Shown here piece after piece: positions 19,115 to 29,242 of a DNA stretch of 64,000 nucleotides; the stretch's first letter is position 1, and each line of letters opens with the position of its first letter. The stretch comes from Gordonia hongkongensis. Its GTDB lineage: Bacteria > Actinomycetota > Actinomycetes > Mycobacteriales > Mycobacteriaceae. Location: NCBI RefSeq assembly GCF_023078355.1, contig NZ_CP095552.1:3286001-3350000 (forward strand). The letters are read 5' to 3'. The notes under the pieces are model-generated. The model was not told the origin of the DNA, searched no databases, and saw nothing but the letters and a program-made list of their open reading frames with translations. Both the position numbers and the translations under genes were made by a program.

Positions 19115-20772
19115 GACACCCGCCCCGTCCGGCCGTCGGAGTCCGCCGGGCCGTCGGTCGGAGTCGCGCCCGAACCCGTCACGGTGGCGGTGTCGGCGGT
19201 CGTCGAGGCCGAGGCCAGGGCGTCGAGGATCTCCGGACCCTGCATGGTGATGTCGCCCGCCCCCAGGGTCAGCACGACATCCCCGGACCGTGCCAGTCGC
19301 GCGACCTGCGCGGCCAGCCGCGACAGGTCCGGGGCGAAGATCCCCGGCACGGTCAGCTTGTCCGAGATCGTGCGCCCGCTGACTCCCGGGATCGGGGCCT
19401 CACGGGCCCCGTACACATCGGCGACGACGACTGCGTCGGCGAGGTCGAGAGCAGCCGCGAACTCATCCGCGAACTCGACGGTGCGTGAGTAGAGGTGCGG
19501 CTGGAACACGGCGATCACGCGCCCGCGCGAACCGCTCGGCCCGCCGCGGGCGGACACCATGTCCTGCGCCGCCGACAGCACGGCCCGCACCTCGGTCGGA
19601 TGATGGGCGTAGTCGTCGATGACCTCGACGCCGCCGCGCCGGCCGCGGAACTCGAAGCGGCGGTGGACACCGCCGAACGCGCCGATCCCGGCCACGATGC
19701 CGTCGAGCCGCCCGGCCCCGGTCGATGCGTCGGATGTTGCGACGCCGGGTTGCGCACCCACCCGGGCGGCACCGAGCACCGCAGCGATCGCGTTGAGCGC
19801 CATGTGCTCGCCCGGGAGCGGGAGGACGATCTGTCGATCCTCGACATCCGGGCAGAGCGGGGAGGTGAACCGGACCGTGGCGGCTCCGCCACCTCCGCGC
19901 GGCTGCCAGGACGTCATGGTCGCGACGTTGCGGACGGTCGGCGCCAGCGCGGCGTGGGTCCCCCGTCCGTAACCGAGGACCTCCACCCCGCGCGCGGTGA
20001 GCGACTCGGCGACGCGGCCGGCCAAGGCGGCCGAGCCCGGGTCGTCGAGGCACACGACGAGCGACCCGCCGCCCGCGATGCGCGCGACGAACCGGTCGAA
20101 CACCTCGACATAGGCCTCGATGGAACCGAAGAAGTCGAGGTGGTCGGCGTCGATGTTGGTGACGACGACGACGTCGGGTGTGTACTCCAGCAGCGAGCCG
20201 TCGCTCTCGTCGGCCTCGGCGACGAAGATCGGGTCGCCACCGTGGTGGGCGTTGGTCCCCGACTCGTTCAGCTCGCCGCCGATCGCGAACGACGGGTCGG
20301 TCCCGGCATGCTGCAGCGCGACGACCGCCATCGAGGTCGTGGAGGTCTTGCCGTGGGTGCCCGCGATCAGCAGGCTGCGCTGACCCGCCATCAGCTGGGC
20401 CAGGACGCGCGGTCGCAGGAGAATCGGGATGCCGCGCGACCGTGCCGCCACGAGTTCGGGATTGGTCTTCGGGATCGCGGCGTGAGTGGTCACCACGACA
20501 GACGGGCCACCGGGGATCTGGTCGAGCGCCGACGGATCGTGCCCGACCTGCACCCGGGCGCCGCGGGTCCGGAGTTCGAGGATGCCGCGACTGTTCTTGG
20601 CATCCGACCCCGACACCTGTCCCCCGCGGGCCAGCAGAATCCGGGCCAGCCCCGACATCCCGGCGCCGCCGATGCCGACCATGTGGACGCGGCTCAGTTC
20701 ATCGGGCAGCGACCCCGGAGCCGACGCCGCCTCCTCCGTCTCCGTCGCTTCGCTCACGGCGTCATCGTTCAC
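19111..20772 (-). CDS. murC: UDP-N-acetylmuramate--L-alanine ligase
   Basis: Adds L-Ala to UDP-MurNAc in the cytoplasm. 553 residues. The nucleotide-binding start is [17 protein letters not shown], the ATP loop is [11 protein letters not shown], and the central domain has [19 protein letters not shown] is in the C-terminal domain. GTG at 20772 is preceded by GGGAGGT at 6 nt and overlaps the murG stop by 11 nt; a later GTG at 20758 is the alternative. The C-terminus has a ~20-residue Thr/Gly/Asp-rich tail. Confidence 0.97.
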   Translation of the reverse strand: MNDDAVSEATETEEAASAPGSLPDELSRVHMVGIGGAGMSGLARILLARGGQVSGSDAKNSRGILELRTRGARVQVGHDPSALDQIPGGPSVVVTTHAAIPKTNPELVAARSRGIPILLRPRVLAQLMAGQRSLLIAGTHGKTSTTSMAVVALQHAGTDPSFAIGGELNESGTNAHHGGDPIFVAEADESDGSLLEYTPDVVVVTNIDADHLDFFGSIEAYVEVFDRFVARIAGGGSLVVCLDDPGSAALAGRVAESLTARGVEVLGYGRGTHAALAPTVRNVATMTSWQPRGGGGAATVRFTSPLCPDVEDRQIVLPLPGEHMALNAIAAVLGAARVGAQPGVATSDASTGAGRLDGIVAGIGAFGGVHRRFEFRGRRGGVEVIDDYAHHPTEVRAVLSAAQDMVSARGGPSGSRGRVIAVFQPHLYSRTVEFADEFAAALDLADAVVVADVYGAREAPIPGVSGRTISDKLTVPGIFAPDLSRLAAQVARLARSGDVVLTLGAGDITMQGPEILDALASASTTADTATVTGSGATPTDGPADSDGRTGRVS

Positions 20773-21964
20773 GGGCCGACCTCCCACCGCGACGACGTCC
20801 GGCCCGGAAATCCTGCGCGAGTTCGATGGCGGCAGTGGCCACCGCCGCCGCGGCGTCCCGATGCCCGGTGCCCGCGGCAGCGACCGACATCTCCTGCAGC
20901 CGAGCCCAATCCGTCAGCAGCGCAGGCACTTCGCGAGCAACCCAGTCGGCGTCCACCGTCGCATCGTCGACGAGCAGTCCCCCGCCCGCCTCCACGACCG
21001 GAAGCGCATTCAGTCGTTGTTCGCCGTTCCCGTGCGGCAGCGGGACATAGATCGCGGGCAACCCGGTCGCCGACACCTCGGCGACGGTCATCGCACCGGA
21101 CCGGCACATCACCAGATCGGCGGCGGCGTACGCGAGATCCATCCGCTTCAGATATCCGACGGCGCGATAGGGCGGCGCGTCGTCGACGACAGCGGGGTCG
21201 ATCGAGTTCTTGGGACCGTAGGCGTGCAGCACGCCGATGCCGGCCTCACCCAGTGTCTTCGCCGCGCCCGACACGGCGTCGTTGAGTCGTTGCGCGCCCT
21301 GCGAGCCGCCGAAGACGAGCAGCGTCGGAGCGTCGTCGTCGAGTCCGAAGTAGTGGCGCGCCTTCGCCCGCAGGGCGGGCCGGTCCAGTTCGGCGAGGAC
21401 ACCGCGCACCGGGATTCCGACGACCGTCGCATCGAGCCCGGAACCGTCGACCGCCGCCAGGACCCGATCGGCGAAGCGGGCACCGACCTTGTTGGCGATG
21501 CCGGCCGAGGCATTGGCCTCATGGATGACGATCGGGATCCGATTGCGTCGGCGCAGGTGCATCTGCGCCGCGAGGTACGCCGGCACCGAGACGTAACCAC
21601 CGAAACCGATGACCACGTCGGCGTCCACCTCGTCGAGAACCTTGCGGGTGGCGGCCACCGAACCCAGCAGACGACCGGGGGTGCGCGCCAGGTCGAGGCC
21701 GGGTTTGCGCGGCAACGGCACCGGCGGGATCAGCTGCAGGTCGTATCCGCGTTCCGGGACGAGATCGACTTCGAGGCCCCGACTGGTACCCAGAGCCGTG
21801 ATACGGGCCGTCGGATCGATGCGGCTGACCGCGTCGGCGACGGCGAGGGCGGGTTCGATGTGACCGGCCGTGCCGCCGCCTGCGACGACCACCGACAACG
21901 GCCGGCCGTTCGGCCGTCCGGTCGTATCAGCTTGTACCGCACCCGAACTCACCGGCGTCGTCAC
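20762..21964 (-). CDS. murG: UDP-GlcNAc--lipid I N-acetylglucosaminyltransferase
   Basis: Makes lipid II on the inner face of the membrane. 400 residues. The Gly-rich loop [17 protein letters not shown] is at ~27-43. [13 protein letters not shown] and the UDP-GlcNAc-binding [26 protein letters not shown] are also present. It overlaps murC and starts 87 bp after ftsW. Confidence 0.97.
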   Translation of the reverse strand: MTTPVSSGAVQADTTGRPNGRPLSVVVAGGGTAGHIEPALAVADAVSRIDPTARITALGTSRGLEVDLVPERGYDLQLIPPVPLPRKPGLDLARTPGRLLGSVAATRKVLDEVDADVVIGFGGYVSVPAYLAAQMHLRRRNRIPIVIHEANASAGIANKVGARFADRVLAAVDGSGLDATVVGIPVRGVLAELDRPALRAKARHYFGLDDDAPTLLVFGGSQGAQRLNDAVSGAAKTLGEAGIGVLHAYGPKNSIDPAVVDDAPPYRAVGYLKRMDLAYAAADLVMCRSGAMTVAEVSATGLPAIYVPLPHGNGEQRLNALPVVEAGGGLLVDDATVDADWVAREVPALLTDWARLQEMSVAAAGTGHRDAAAAVATAAIELAQDFRAGRRRGGRSARER

Positions 21965-22051
21965 TCCATTTCAGCTTTCGATCACATTCGCGGGCTCCCG
22001 GCCGGGAGATCTCCCGTCGTGGGCCCGCACCTCAGCCGCTCCCACCGCCGG

Positions 22052-24037
22052 TCACCGACGGCCGGCGCCGCGTACATTCGGCCCGCTCGCTCCGCTCCCG
22101 GCGCCGCGTACATACGGCCCGCTCGCTCCGCTCCCGGCGCCGCGTACATACGACCCGCTCCCCCGATACCCGACACCGTAGTCGACGCCGCTCCGCGAAG
22201 AAGTCCCCGGCCGGACCCGCCCGCGCGGGACACCCGCCCGGCCGGAGGCCGCCGACCGGGCTCCTCGGGTGTCGCCGGCACCGGATCGCGTCGACGACCG
22301 ACCCTGCCGCCGATCGTCCCGCGCGGACTGCGACGGGGCGGCACGCCGCTGCGACGTCTCGGCGGCACGCCGCTGCGACGTCTCGGCGGCACGCCGCCAG
22401 GGCAACGGGAAGCGTCGACGGCCACGTCCGGCATCGGCCGACGGGGCGGGCCCGCTCGGCGGACGGCGACGCGACTGCGGTCCCCTGCCGCCGCGACCGG
22501 CACCGGCCGTCGGACGCGGACCGGCCGTGCGACGCTGGTCCAGTCGATCGCGCAGCGACTCCGCCCGTGTCTGTCGGTAGGCCACCGGCGTCGGCAGGCG
22601 CAGCCACCGTGCCACGCGGCTCGGCGACCCGCCGGTGAGCGTCGCGACCGCCTCGGGTTCGTGCCTCGCGGCGTTGGCGAGCAGACCGAGCATCGCGAGG
22701 ACGGTCAGCGTCGACGTGCCACCGGCCGAGATCAGCGGCAGCTGGATTCCGGTCACCGGCAGCAATCCGATGACGTAGCCGATGTTGATGAACGCCTGCG
22801 CGGTGATCAGCACCGTGATGGTCGCCGACATCAGGCGCAGGAAGGGATCGGTCGACCGGGATGCGATCCGGAAGCCGATGTAGGCGAGGACGACGAACAG
22901 GAACACCACCATGAGCCCGCCGAGGAGCCCGAGCTCCTCGCCGATGATCGCGAAGATGAAGTCGTTGTGCGCGTTCGGAAGATAGTTCCACTTGGCACTC
23001 GACTGGCCGAGGCCCACGCCGAAGACCCCGCCGTTCGCGAGCGCGTAGGTCGCCTGGCGCGCCTGATAGCCGGCGCCCTGCGGGTCGTCGACGTTGCCGA
23101 GGAAGCTCATCACGCGCTGCGAGCGGTAGCCCTCGGCCAGGGCGAGGATCACGGCGAGCGCGATGCCGGACACCGCGAACGAGACGAAGACCTTGACCGG
23201 CAGTCCCGCGAACCACAACAGCGCACCGACGATGATCGCGATGGTGATCGTCGTCGACAGGTTCGGCTCGAGGATGATGAGCAGGCACACGAGCATCGCC
23301 ACCGGGACGAGCGGGACCAGCAGCTCGCGCAGCGAGGCGTTGTCCCGTCGGCGCGAGGCCAGCAGGTGCGCACCCCAGATACACAACGCGACCTTCACCA
23401 GCTCCGACGGCTGCACCGACAAACCGTAGATGACGAACCAGCGGCGTGCGCCCTGACTCAGCGTGCCCACGCCGGGGATGAGGACCAGCGCCAGCAGCAC
23501 CACCGCGACGAACATCGCGGGAGCGGCGAACCGTCGGAGCAACCGCACCGGGATCCGCAGCATGAAGTAGAAGACCACCAGGCCGAGCAGGGCGAAGATC
23601 ACCTGCGTGGCGAACAGCCCGTACGCCGATCCCTCTTTGGAATACCCCTCGACCGACGACGCCGAGAGCACCATCACCAGGCCGAATGTGGTGAGCAGGA
23701 ACGACATCGTGAGAATCAGCTGATACGACGCCAGCGGACGTGCCAACAGGTTGCGGATGGCGTCGAGCACGATCGCCGGGATTGACGCGGCGGTCGCTGC
23801 TGCCGCACCCGCGGAGCGGCCCGCGGCGTCGTCCGGTGCCGACCTGCCACCGGTCCCGCGCTTCACGCTCTGCCGTTCGTTTTTCGTGCGCGTCCGGCCA
23901 CCGGCGTCCCCGCCGGTCTCGACATCAGCGCTCCCGTTGTCGGCAGGGACACCATCGTCTCCCACGCCGTCGAGACCGCTGCGGTCATCGGCATCGTCGA
24001 CGGGGTCGTTGTCTGCGGCCGGGTTCCGGCTGCTCAT
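22052..24037 (-). CDS. ftsW: Lipid II polymerase FtsW with long cytoplasmic extensions
   Basis: SEDS-family septal glycosyltransferase. 661 residues. A disordered ~85-residue N-terminus is followed by about ten membrane helices. The SEDS motifs WFVIYGLSVQPSELVK, QGAGYQARQA, NAHNDFIFAIIGEELG and LPLISAGGTS are present. The ~190-residue C-terminal tail is Arg/Gly/Pro-rich and contains two tandem-repeat blocks: 8-residue ETSQRRAA units and 12-residue GSGASGPYVRGA units. The tail is considerably longer than I expect for mycobacterial FtsW. It ends 87 bp before murG. Confidence 0.95.
   Translation of the reverse strand: MSSRNPAADNDPVDDADDRSGLDGVGDDGVPADNGSADVETGGDAGGRTRTKNERQSVKRGTGGRSAPDDAAGRSAGAAAATAASIPAIVLDAIRNLLARPLASYQLILTMSFLLTTFGLVMVLSASSVEGYSKEGSAYGLFATQVIFALLGLVVFYFMLRIPVRLLRRFAAPAMFVAVVLLALVLIPGVGTLSQGARRWFVIYGLSVQPSELVKVALCIWGAHLLASRRRDNASLRELLVPLVPVAMLVCLLIILEPNLSTTITIAIIVGALLWFAGLPVKVFVSFAVSGIALAVILALAEGYRSQRVMSFLGNVDDPQGAGYQARQATYALANGGVFGVGLGQSSAKWNYLPNAHNDFIFAIIGEELGLLGGLMVVFLFVVLAYIGFRIASRSTDPFLRLMSATITVLITAQAFINIGYVIGLLPVTGIQLPLISAGGTSTLTVLAMLGLLANAARHEPEAVATLTGGSPSRVARWLRLPTPVAYRQTRAESLRDRLDQRRTAGPRPTAGAGRGGRGPQSRRRPPSGPAPSADAGRGRRRFPLPWRRAAETSQRRAAETSQRRAAPSQSARDDRRQGRSSTRSGAGDTRGARSAASGRAGVPRGRVRPGTSSRSGVDYGVGYRGSGSYVRGAGSGASGPYVRGAGSGASGPNVRGAGRR
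22064..22160. repeat. 36-bp tandem repeat encoding the FtsW C-terminus
   Basis: Units starting GGCGCCGCGTACAT occur at 22064, 22100 and 22136 (partial), a 36-bp period. In the ftsW frame they encode 12-residue Gly/Ser/Arg units ending just before the stop. Confidence 0.88.
22334..22396. repeat. 24-bp tandem repeat in ftsW
   Basis: CGGCACGCCGCTGCGACGTCT recurs about 2.5 times with a 24-bp period, encoding 8-residue ETSQRRAA units in the cytoplasmic tail of FtsW. Confidence 0.8.
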
Positions 24038-24042
24038 CCGAC

Positions 24043-25626
24043 TCAGCGTCCGGTGTCGGGCGAGCCGGCGATCCGACGCGCGGCGGCGGCGAACGCGTCA
24101 CCGCGCACGCCGTATCCGGCGAACATGTCCAGCGAGGCCGCCGCGGGTGCGAGCAGCACGGCGTCGGGCGCGGACGGGCTCGCCTCCGCGAGCACCCACG
24201 CCTCCTCGACGGCCCGGTCCATGACCGCCACCGATGTCGAGGAGCCCGTCCCCGGGAGATCAACTGCTGAGGCTTGGGGACCGGCCTGTCCCGGACGATG
24301 CACGTTCACCGTGCCATCGTCCCCTGTGAATACTGTGACTGTTGGGACTTCTGGGGCGTGTCGCGCGATCGCCTCGATCACCAGGTCTCGGTCACGGCCG
24401 ATCGCGACCACCCCGGCCAGCCGATCGCCCACCGCGGTGAGCATCTCGTCCATCGACGCCCCCTTGAGCAGACCGCCCGCGATCAGCACGACTCGGTCGA
24501 AGGCGGCGACCGCCGCCTGGGCTGCGTGGGGGTTGGTGGCCTTGGAGTCGTCGACGAAGTCGATCCCGTTCCGCGAGGCGACGACCTCGCCGCGATGACC
24601 GGCCGGCCGGAAGGACGCCAGCCCCGCCCGTATCGCCTCCGGCCCGATGCCGGCCGCGAGCGCGAGAGCCGACGCGGCCAGCGCATCGGCGACACCCGAC
24701 GGTCCGGCCGGGCGCACCTCGTCGGCGTCGTACAACCGGCCCGCGTCGAAGGCGCGGTCGATCAGCACACCGTTCGCGACGCCGAGCTGTCCGGGCTGCG
24801 GCTCGCGCAGCGTGAAACCGATGCGGCGGCCCGCGGCGGGCAGGCCGGACGCGACCGGGTCGTCCAGTCCGACGACACTCACCGCACCGCGCAGCGCTCC
24901 CGCCTTGGCAAGTGCGTACGCCTCGAACGTCCCATGCCAGTCGAGGTGATCCTCGGCCACGTTCAGCACGACTCCCGCTTGCGGACGGACCGACGGCGCC
25001 CAATACAGCTGGAATGACGACAGTTCCGCACACAGCACGTCCACCCTGGGCTCGGCCTGCATCGCGTCGAGCACCGGGAGCCCGATGTTGCCGCAGGCCG
25101 CACCCGTGCGGCCCGATGCCTCGACGATCCCGGCGAGCATCGACGTGGTCGTCGTCTTGCCGTTGGTGCCGGTCACGACAAGCCAGGTGCGTGGTTCGCC
25201 CAGCAGTCCCGCGACGTCCACGCGCCAGGCCAGTTCGACCTCGCCCCAGACCGGTACGCCGGCGGTGGCCGCGGCCGCCACCAGGTGGTGGGTGGGCGCG
25301 AAGCCGGGTGACACGATCACGACCGTGGCCGTCGCCAGTCGCCCGGGACCGGTGAGCAGATCCGCGACGGCGACCGGTTCGACGCCGTGCGACATCAGCT
25401 CGGCGACCCCGGCGACCGCCGCGGCCGCGGCGTTCCGGTCGACGGGCGGCGCGTCAGCACCGGCGAACCGGTCGTCGGCGAGCAGGACATTCGCACCGAG
25501 CGTCGCCAGGAACCGGGTGGCGGACAACCCCGCGGTCCCGGCCCCGCCGACCACCACGGTCTGGCCGGCCAGGGCGCGCGGGTCGGGCCCCCCGGGGGTC
25601 GGGTCGGCCGCCGGGCGATCAGCCAT
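24043..25626 (-). CDS. murD: UDP-N-acetylmuramoylalanine--D-glutamate ligase
   Basis: Adds D-Glu to UDP-MurNAc-L-Ala. 527 residues. It has [16 protein letters not shown] near the N-terminus, the ATP loop [25 protein letters not shown], and [13 protein letters not shown] in the C-terminal domain. An extra Gly/Ser/Thr stretch at ~465-485 (around [19 protein letters not shown]) appears inserted in the C-terminal domain. The start overlaps the mraY stop by 8 bp. Confidence 0.96.
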   Translation of the reverse strand: MADRPAADPTPGGPDPRALAGQTVVVGGAGTAGLSATRFLATLGANVLLADDRFAGADAPPVDRNAAAAAVAGVAELMSHGVEPVAVADLLTGPGRLATATVVIVSPGFAPTHHLVAAAATAGVPVWGEVELAWRVDVAGLLGEPRTWLVVTGTNGKTTTTSMLAGIVEASGRTGAACGNIGLPVLDAMQAEPRVDVLCAELSSFQLYWAPSVRPQAGVVLNVAEDHLDWHGTFEAYALAKAGALRGAVSVVGLDDPVASGLPAAGRRIGFTLREPQPGQLGVANGVLIDRAFDAGRLYDADEVRPAGPSGVADALAASALALAAGIGPEAIRAGLASFRPAGHRGEVVASRNGIDFVDDSKATNPHAAQAAVAAFDRVVLIAGGLLKGASMDEMLTAVGDRLAGVVAIGRDRDLVIEAIARHAPEVPTVTVFTGDDGTVNVHRPGQAGPQASAVDLPGTGSSTSVAVMDRAVEEAWVLAEASPSAPDAVLLAPAAASLDMFAGYGVRGDAFAAAARRIAGSPDTGR

Positions 25627-26716
25627 TGGTGGTCAGGAACTCGCCGTAGAACAGCGACAGGCCGAGCGCACAGGCGATGGCGGTGAGCAACCAGAATCTG
25701 ATGATCACCGTGGTCTCCGCCCAGCCACCGAGTTCGAAGTGGTGATGGAACGGGGCCATCCGGAACACGCGACGACCGGTGGTCCGGAAGAAGGCGATCT
25801 GGATCACCACCGACATGATCTCGGCGACGAACAGCGCGCCGATGACGACCGCGAGCAACTCCGTCCGCGTGGTGATCGACAGACCGGCGAGCATGCCGCC
25901 GAGGGCGAGCGAGCCGGTGTCGCCCATGAAGATCTTGGCGGGTGCCGCATTCCACCAGAGGAAGCCGAGGCACGCTCCACCGCCGGCCACGGCGATGAGC
26001 GCGAGATCGAGGGGGTCACGGACCTGGTAGCAGCCGGTGGGGATCTCGCTCGGCGGTTTCGCGCCGCCCGCACAGGCGTTGACGAACTGGAAGAAGGTGA
26101 CCAGGACGTAAGAGCCCAGGACCATCGCCATCGAGCCGGCGGCCAGGCCGTCGAGCCCGTCGGTGAAGTTCACCGCGTTCGACCAGGCCGCGACCACCAG
26201 CCAGCAGAACACCACGAACACGACCGACCCGAGCGTGATCGCATCGATGTCGCGGACGTAGGACAGGTTCGTGCTCGCCGGCGTGTAGCCGTAGTCGTTG
26301 CGGAACTGCAGCACCAGGATGCCGAAGAGAATGGCGGCGATGAACTGCCCGATCGACTTCGCGGTCTTGTTCAGACCGAGATTGCGATGCTTGCGGATCT
26401 TGATGATGTCGTCGAGGAACCCGACGACGCCCAACGCGGTCGCCAGCCCCAGGACGAGCAGTCCGGAGGCGGTCGGCCCGTTCCCGGCGTCGGTGAAGAC
26501 CCCGACGAGGTGGGCGCCGAAATAGCCGGCCCAGAGGGCGGCCAGGATCGCGACGCCGCCCATCGACGGGGTCCCGCGCTTGGTCTGGTGGCTCTGCGGG
26601 CCCTCGACCCGGATCTCCTGCCCGAAGCCCTGCCGGGAGAACACCTTGATGAGGACCGGCGTCAGCAGGATCGACACCGCGATCGCGATCGCCCCCGCGA
26701 GGAGTATCTGTGTCAC
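25619..26716 (-). CDS. mraY: Phospho-N-acetylmuramoyl-pentapeptide transferase
   Basis: Membrane enzyme that makes lipid I from UDP-MurNAc-pentapeptide and undecaprenyl phosphate. 365 residues with about ten helices. It has [25 protein letters not shown] (catalytic Asp), [12 protein letters not shown] and the [12 protein letters not shown] motif. The start is GTG at 26716. The 121 bp upstream, to the stop of the MurF-like ORF, hold nothing I can name. Confidence 0.97.
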   Translation of the reverse strand: MTQILLAGAIAIAVSILLTPVLIKVFSRQGFGQEIRVEGPQSHQTKRGTPSMGGVAILAALWAGYFGAHLVGVFTDAGNGPTASGLLVLGLATALGVVGFLDDIIKIRKHRNLGLNKTAKSIGQFIAAILFGILVLQFRNDYGYTPASTNLSYVRDIDAITLGSVVFVVFCWLVVAAWSNAVNFTDGLDGLAAGSMAMVLGSYVLVTFFQFVNACAGGAKPPSEIPTGCYQVRDPLDLALIAVAGGGACLGFLWWNAAPAKIFMGDTGSLALGGMLAGLSITTRTELLAVVIGALFVAEIMSVVIQIAFFRTTGRRVFRMAPFHHHFELGGWAETTVIIRFWLLTAIACALGLSLFYGEFLTTNG

Positions 26717-26837
26717 CGCGTTGCCCCCGCATCCTCTCCGTACGCGACCGGTCTGTTCCCGACCGCGATCTTCCCGAACCTGCCTGACACCCCGCGGCGG
26801 AGCGGCATCGTCGGCCCACTCACGCCCGCGCGAGCGC

Positions 26838-27323
26838 TCACGGTGCCGCCTCGTCGCCGGCAGGGGCGTCGACGACCTGCCATCCGCCCCGCTCGGACCA
26901 CGCGGTGATCACGGAGTCGAGATCGGCGCCGGCCGCGGCCAGCAGGATGACGTCGCCGGCGGTGGGCTGCCAGTCCGGTTCGGTGTCGGCGAGTCGGGCG
27001 GCGGCGTCGACGGACTTGACGATGCGCGCCTCGTCACCCCACGAACCCTCCATGACCGCGCCCTGGTGCAGCGCGTGCACCGATCGTGAATCCCCCACGC
27101 AGAGAGTCTTGTCGACGGCCAGTCGGACCGCCAGGCGACCCAGCAGATCATGTTCGACGACGCGCTGGTTCTCGGTCAGGCCGGCCGGCGAGGCCAGCTC
27201 GGCGATGACCGCCCAGGTGCGGCCGGCGCCGGCGGACTCGGCGAGGCGCCGGATCAGCCGGCGCGCGTCGTCGACCGACACCGGTGCATCGCCGCGGATG
27301 ACCGTGACCGCTCCGGTGGTCAT
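26838..27323 (-). CDS. Stand-alone, degenerate MurF C-terminal-domain protein in the murF position
   Basis: 161 residues. The ATG overlaps the murE stop (ATGA), exactly where murF normally begins. The whole protein aligns by eye to the C-terminal domain of MurF only: a [19 protein letters not shown] strand-helix, [14 protein letters not shown] in place of the AVLGEMxELG strand, [18 protein letters not shown], and [18 protein letters not shown]. The DAYNANP motif is shortened to DAPVS and the usual KGSR is AAAG. The N-terminal and ATP-binding domains (about 330 residues) are absent. It probably cannot ligate D-Ala-D-Ala, and a complete MurF must be elsewhere. Confidence 0.7.
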   Translation of the reverse strand: MTTGAVTVIRGDAPVSVDDARRLIRRLAESAGAGRTWAVIAELASPAGLTENQRVVEHDLLGRLAVRLAVDKTLCVGDSRSVHALHQGAVMEGSWGDEARIVKSVDAAARLADTEPDWQPTAGDVILLAAAGADLDSVITAWSERGGWQVVDAPAGDEAAP

Positions 27324-28966
27324 CGTTCGCCCTCCGCGACCGCACCCGGAGCGTCGGCGGCGCGGGACTCGAGCGCACGGGCGACGACCTCCCGATCGTC
27401 GAACGGATGCTTCACGCCGTCGATCTCCTGTCCTGCCTCGTGTCCCTTGCCGGCGACCAGCACGATGTCGCCGGGCCGTGCCCAGGCGACGGCCGCCTCG
27501 ATCGCGGCGGCGCGATCGCCGATCTCCCGGATCGGTTCCGCGCCGCGGGGGCGCTCGGTTCCGGGCACGGCCTGTGCACCGGCGAGCACCTCGGCCCGGA
27601 TCGCACCCGGGTCCTCGGTACGCGGGTTGTCGTCGGTCACGACCACGAGTTCGGCACCGCGCGCGGCCGCTTCCCCCATCAGCGGCCGTTTCCCGGTGTC
27701 GCGATCGCCGCCGGCACCGACGACGATGGCCACCCGTCCGGTCGTCTGCCCGCGCAGTGTCGCCAGCACCGCCTCGATAGCGCCCGGCTTGTGCGCGTAG
27801 TCGACGAGGGCCAGGAACGGCTGTCCACGATCGATGCGCTGTAGGCGTCCCGGGACGCTCACCGACGCGACCGCCTCGAGTGCGGTGGGCACCGGCACCC
27901 CGGCGGCGTGTGCCACGGCGACGGCCAGGAGCCCGTTGGCCACGTTGTACCGGCCGGGCAATGGGATGAGGAGCTCGTGCTCACCTTCCGGCTCGGTAAA
28001 CGGGGTGCGTGACGAGCCGTCGTCGGCGAGCGACGACTCACCCGCATGCCAGTGGGCCGACGTCGGCCCGGTGGACACCAGGACCGGTTGCAGATGGGCA
28101 GCTTCGCCCGGCCGCCGGGCGAGCTCGGCCATTCGCCGACCCCACTCGTCGTCGACGCACACGACCGCCCGGACCGCGTGCGTCGGGGCGGACGGGACGA
28201 ACAACTGGGCCTTTGCGTCGAAGTAGGCGCGCATCGTGAGGTGGAAGTCGAGGTGGTCCTGCGAGAGGTTGGTGAACGCGCCGATCGCGAACTGCGCACC
28301 GTCGACGCGACCGAGCGCCAGCGCATGACTCGACACCTCCATGACGACGATGTCGACGCCGTCCTCGAGCATCGCTGCGAGCAGGGCCTGCAGGGTCGGC
28401 GCCTCCGGCGTGGTCAGCGAACTCGGTTGGGCGACGCCGTTCACGCGGGTCTCGACGGTGCCGATGAGCCCTACCGAGTGCCCGGCGGCCAGCAGGGCGG
28501 CCTCGACCAGATAGGACGTGGTGGTCTTGCCCGACGTGCCGGTGATGCCGATCAGCTTGAGTCGTTGGGACGGATTGCCGTACACGCGGGCGCTGACATT
28601 GCCGAGAACCGTGCGGGGAGCGGGATGGATGAGGACCGCGACGGCCGTCTCCGGCGGCAGGACGCGAGCCAGTTCGGCCCGGCCCGCGGGGTCGGTGAGG
28701 ATGGCCGTCGCACCGGCCGCCACGGCCTGATCGGCGAACTTCGCGCCGTGCGTGCTGGCCCCGGGCAGTGCTGCGAACAGGTCACCGGGCCGGCCGTCCT
28801 GCGCCCGCAGGACGACCCCGGTCACCTGGGTCTCGGCGTCGGCGCCGCCGACCAGGTCGAGTCGGGCCCCGGTGGCGGTGGACAACACGGACACCGGTGT
28901 CGGCGTGACATGACGCGGACGGATGGGTCCGCCACTCCGGTCGGGTGATGGTCGACGAGACGCCAT
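27320..28966 (-). CDS. murE: UDP-MurNAc-tripeptide (meso-DAP-adding) ligase
   Basis: Adds meso-diaminopimelate. 548 residues. The N-terminal UDP-binding domain is followed by ITGTSGKTTTSYLVE, TNLSQDHLDFH (~258), DYAHKPGAIE, and the DNPRTEDP motif whose Asn and Arg select meso-DAP over lysine. ATG at 28966 has AGGAG 6 nt upstream and excludes a non-conserved upstream extension. Confidence 0.96.
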   Translation of the reverse strand: MASRRPSPDRSGGPIRPRHVTPTPVSVLSTATGARLDLVGGADAETQVTGVVLRAQDGRPGDLFAALPGASTHGAKFADQAVAAGATAILTDPAGRAELARVLPPETAVAVLIHPAPRTVLGNVSARVYGNPSQRLKLIGITGTSGKTTTSYLVEAALLAAGHSVGLIGTVETRVNGVAQPSSLTTPEAPTLQALLAAMLEDGVDIVVMEVSSHALALGRVDGAQFAIGAFTNLSQDHLDFHLTMRAYFDAKAQLFVPSAPTHAVRAVVCVDDEWGRRMAELARRPGEAAHLQPVLVSTGPTSAHWHAGESSLADDGSSRTPFTEPEGEHELLIPLPGRYNVANGLLAVAVAHAAGVPVPTALEAVASVSVPGRLQRIDRGQPFLALVDYAHKPGAIEAVLATLRGQTTGRVAIVVGAGGDRDTGKRPLMGEAAARGAELVVVTDDNPRTEDPGAIRAEVLAGAQAVPGTERPRGAEPIREIGDRAAAIEAAVAWARPGDIVLVAGKGHEAGQEIDGVKHPFDDREVVARALESRAADAPGAVAEGER

Positions 28967-29242
28967 CGGTGCTCCTCGCCTCCTCGGTTCTTCTCTCGGC
29001 GTTTCCCACGGGCGAGCGGACATGCTCGCTCCTCGGGACTGTGCTGGTCGTGCGGGACTGCTCGGTACGGGTGTCGGTGTCAGGACGTCGGACCGGGCTG
29101 TGCCGCGAGGTGCGTCGGTGCCTCGTCGGGAGGCGCAGAATCGCACTCACGATACCGACCCGCCCCGACGCCACGGCACACGGTGCGCCCATGGCCGCAC
29201 CTGTCCGGGTGCCCGGCTGATCGGCGACGGACGCCGCGGGCG
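28967..29242. other. pbpB-murE intergenic region, no gene
   Basis: 276 bp. Open frames here have no conserved features. It breaks the otherwise tight cluster, so a separate murE promoter is likely, but I see no clear -35/-10 pair. Confidence 0.4.

Noticed and set aside
20486..23785. 1099-codon plus-strand open frame across murC, murG and ftsW
   Set aside because: Shadow of three well-supported minus-strand genes; it has no recognisable domain.
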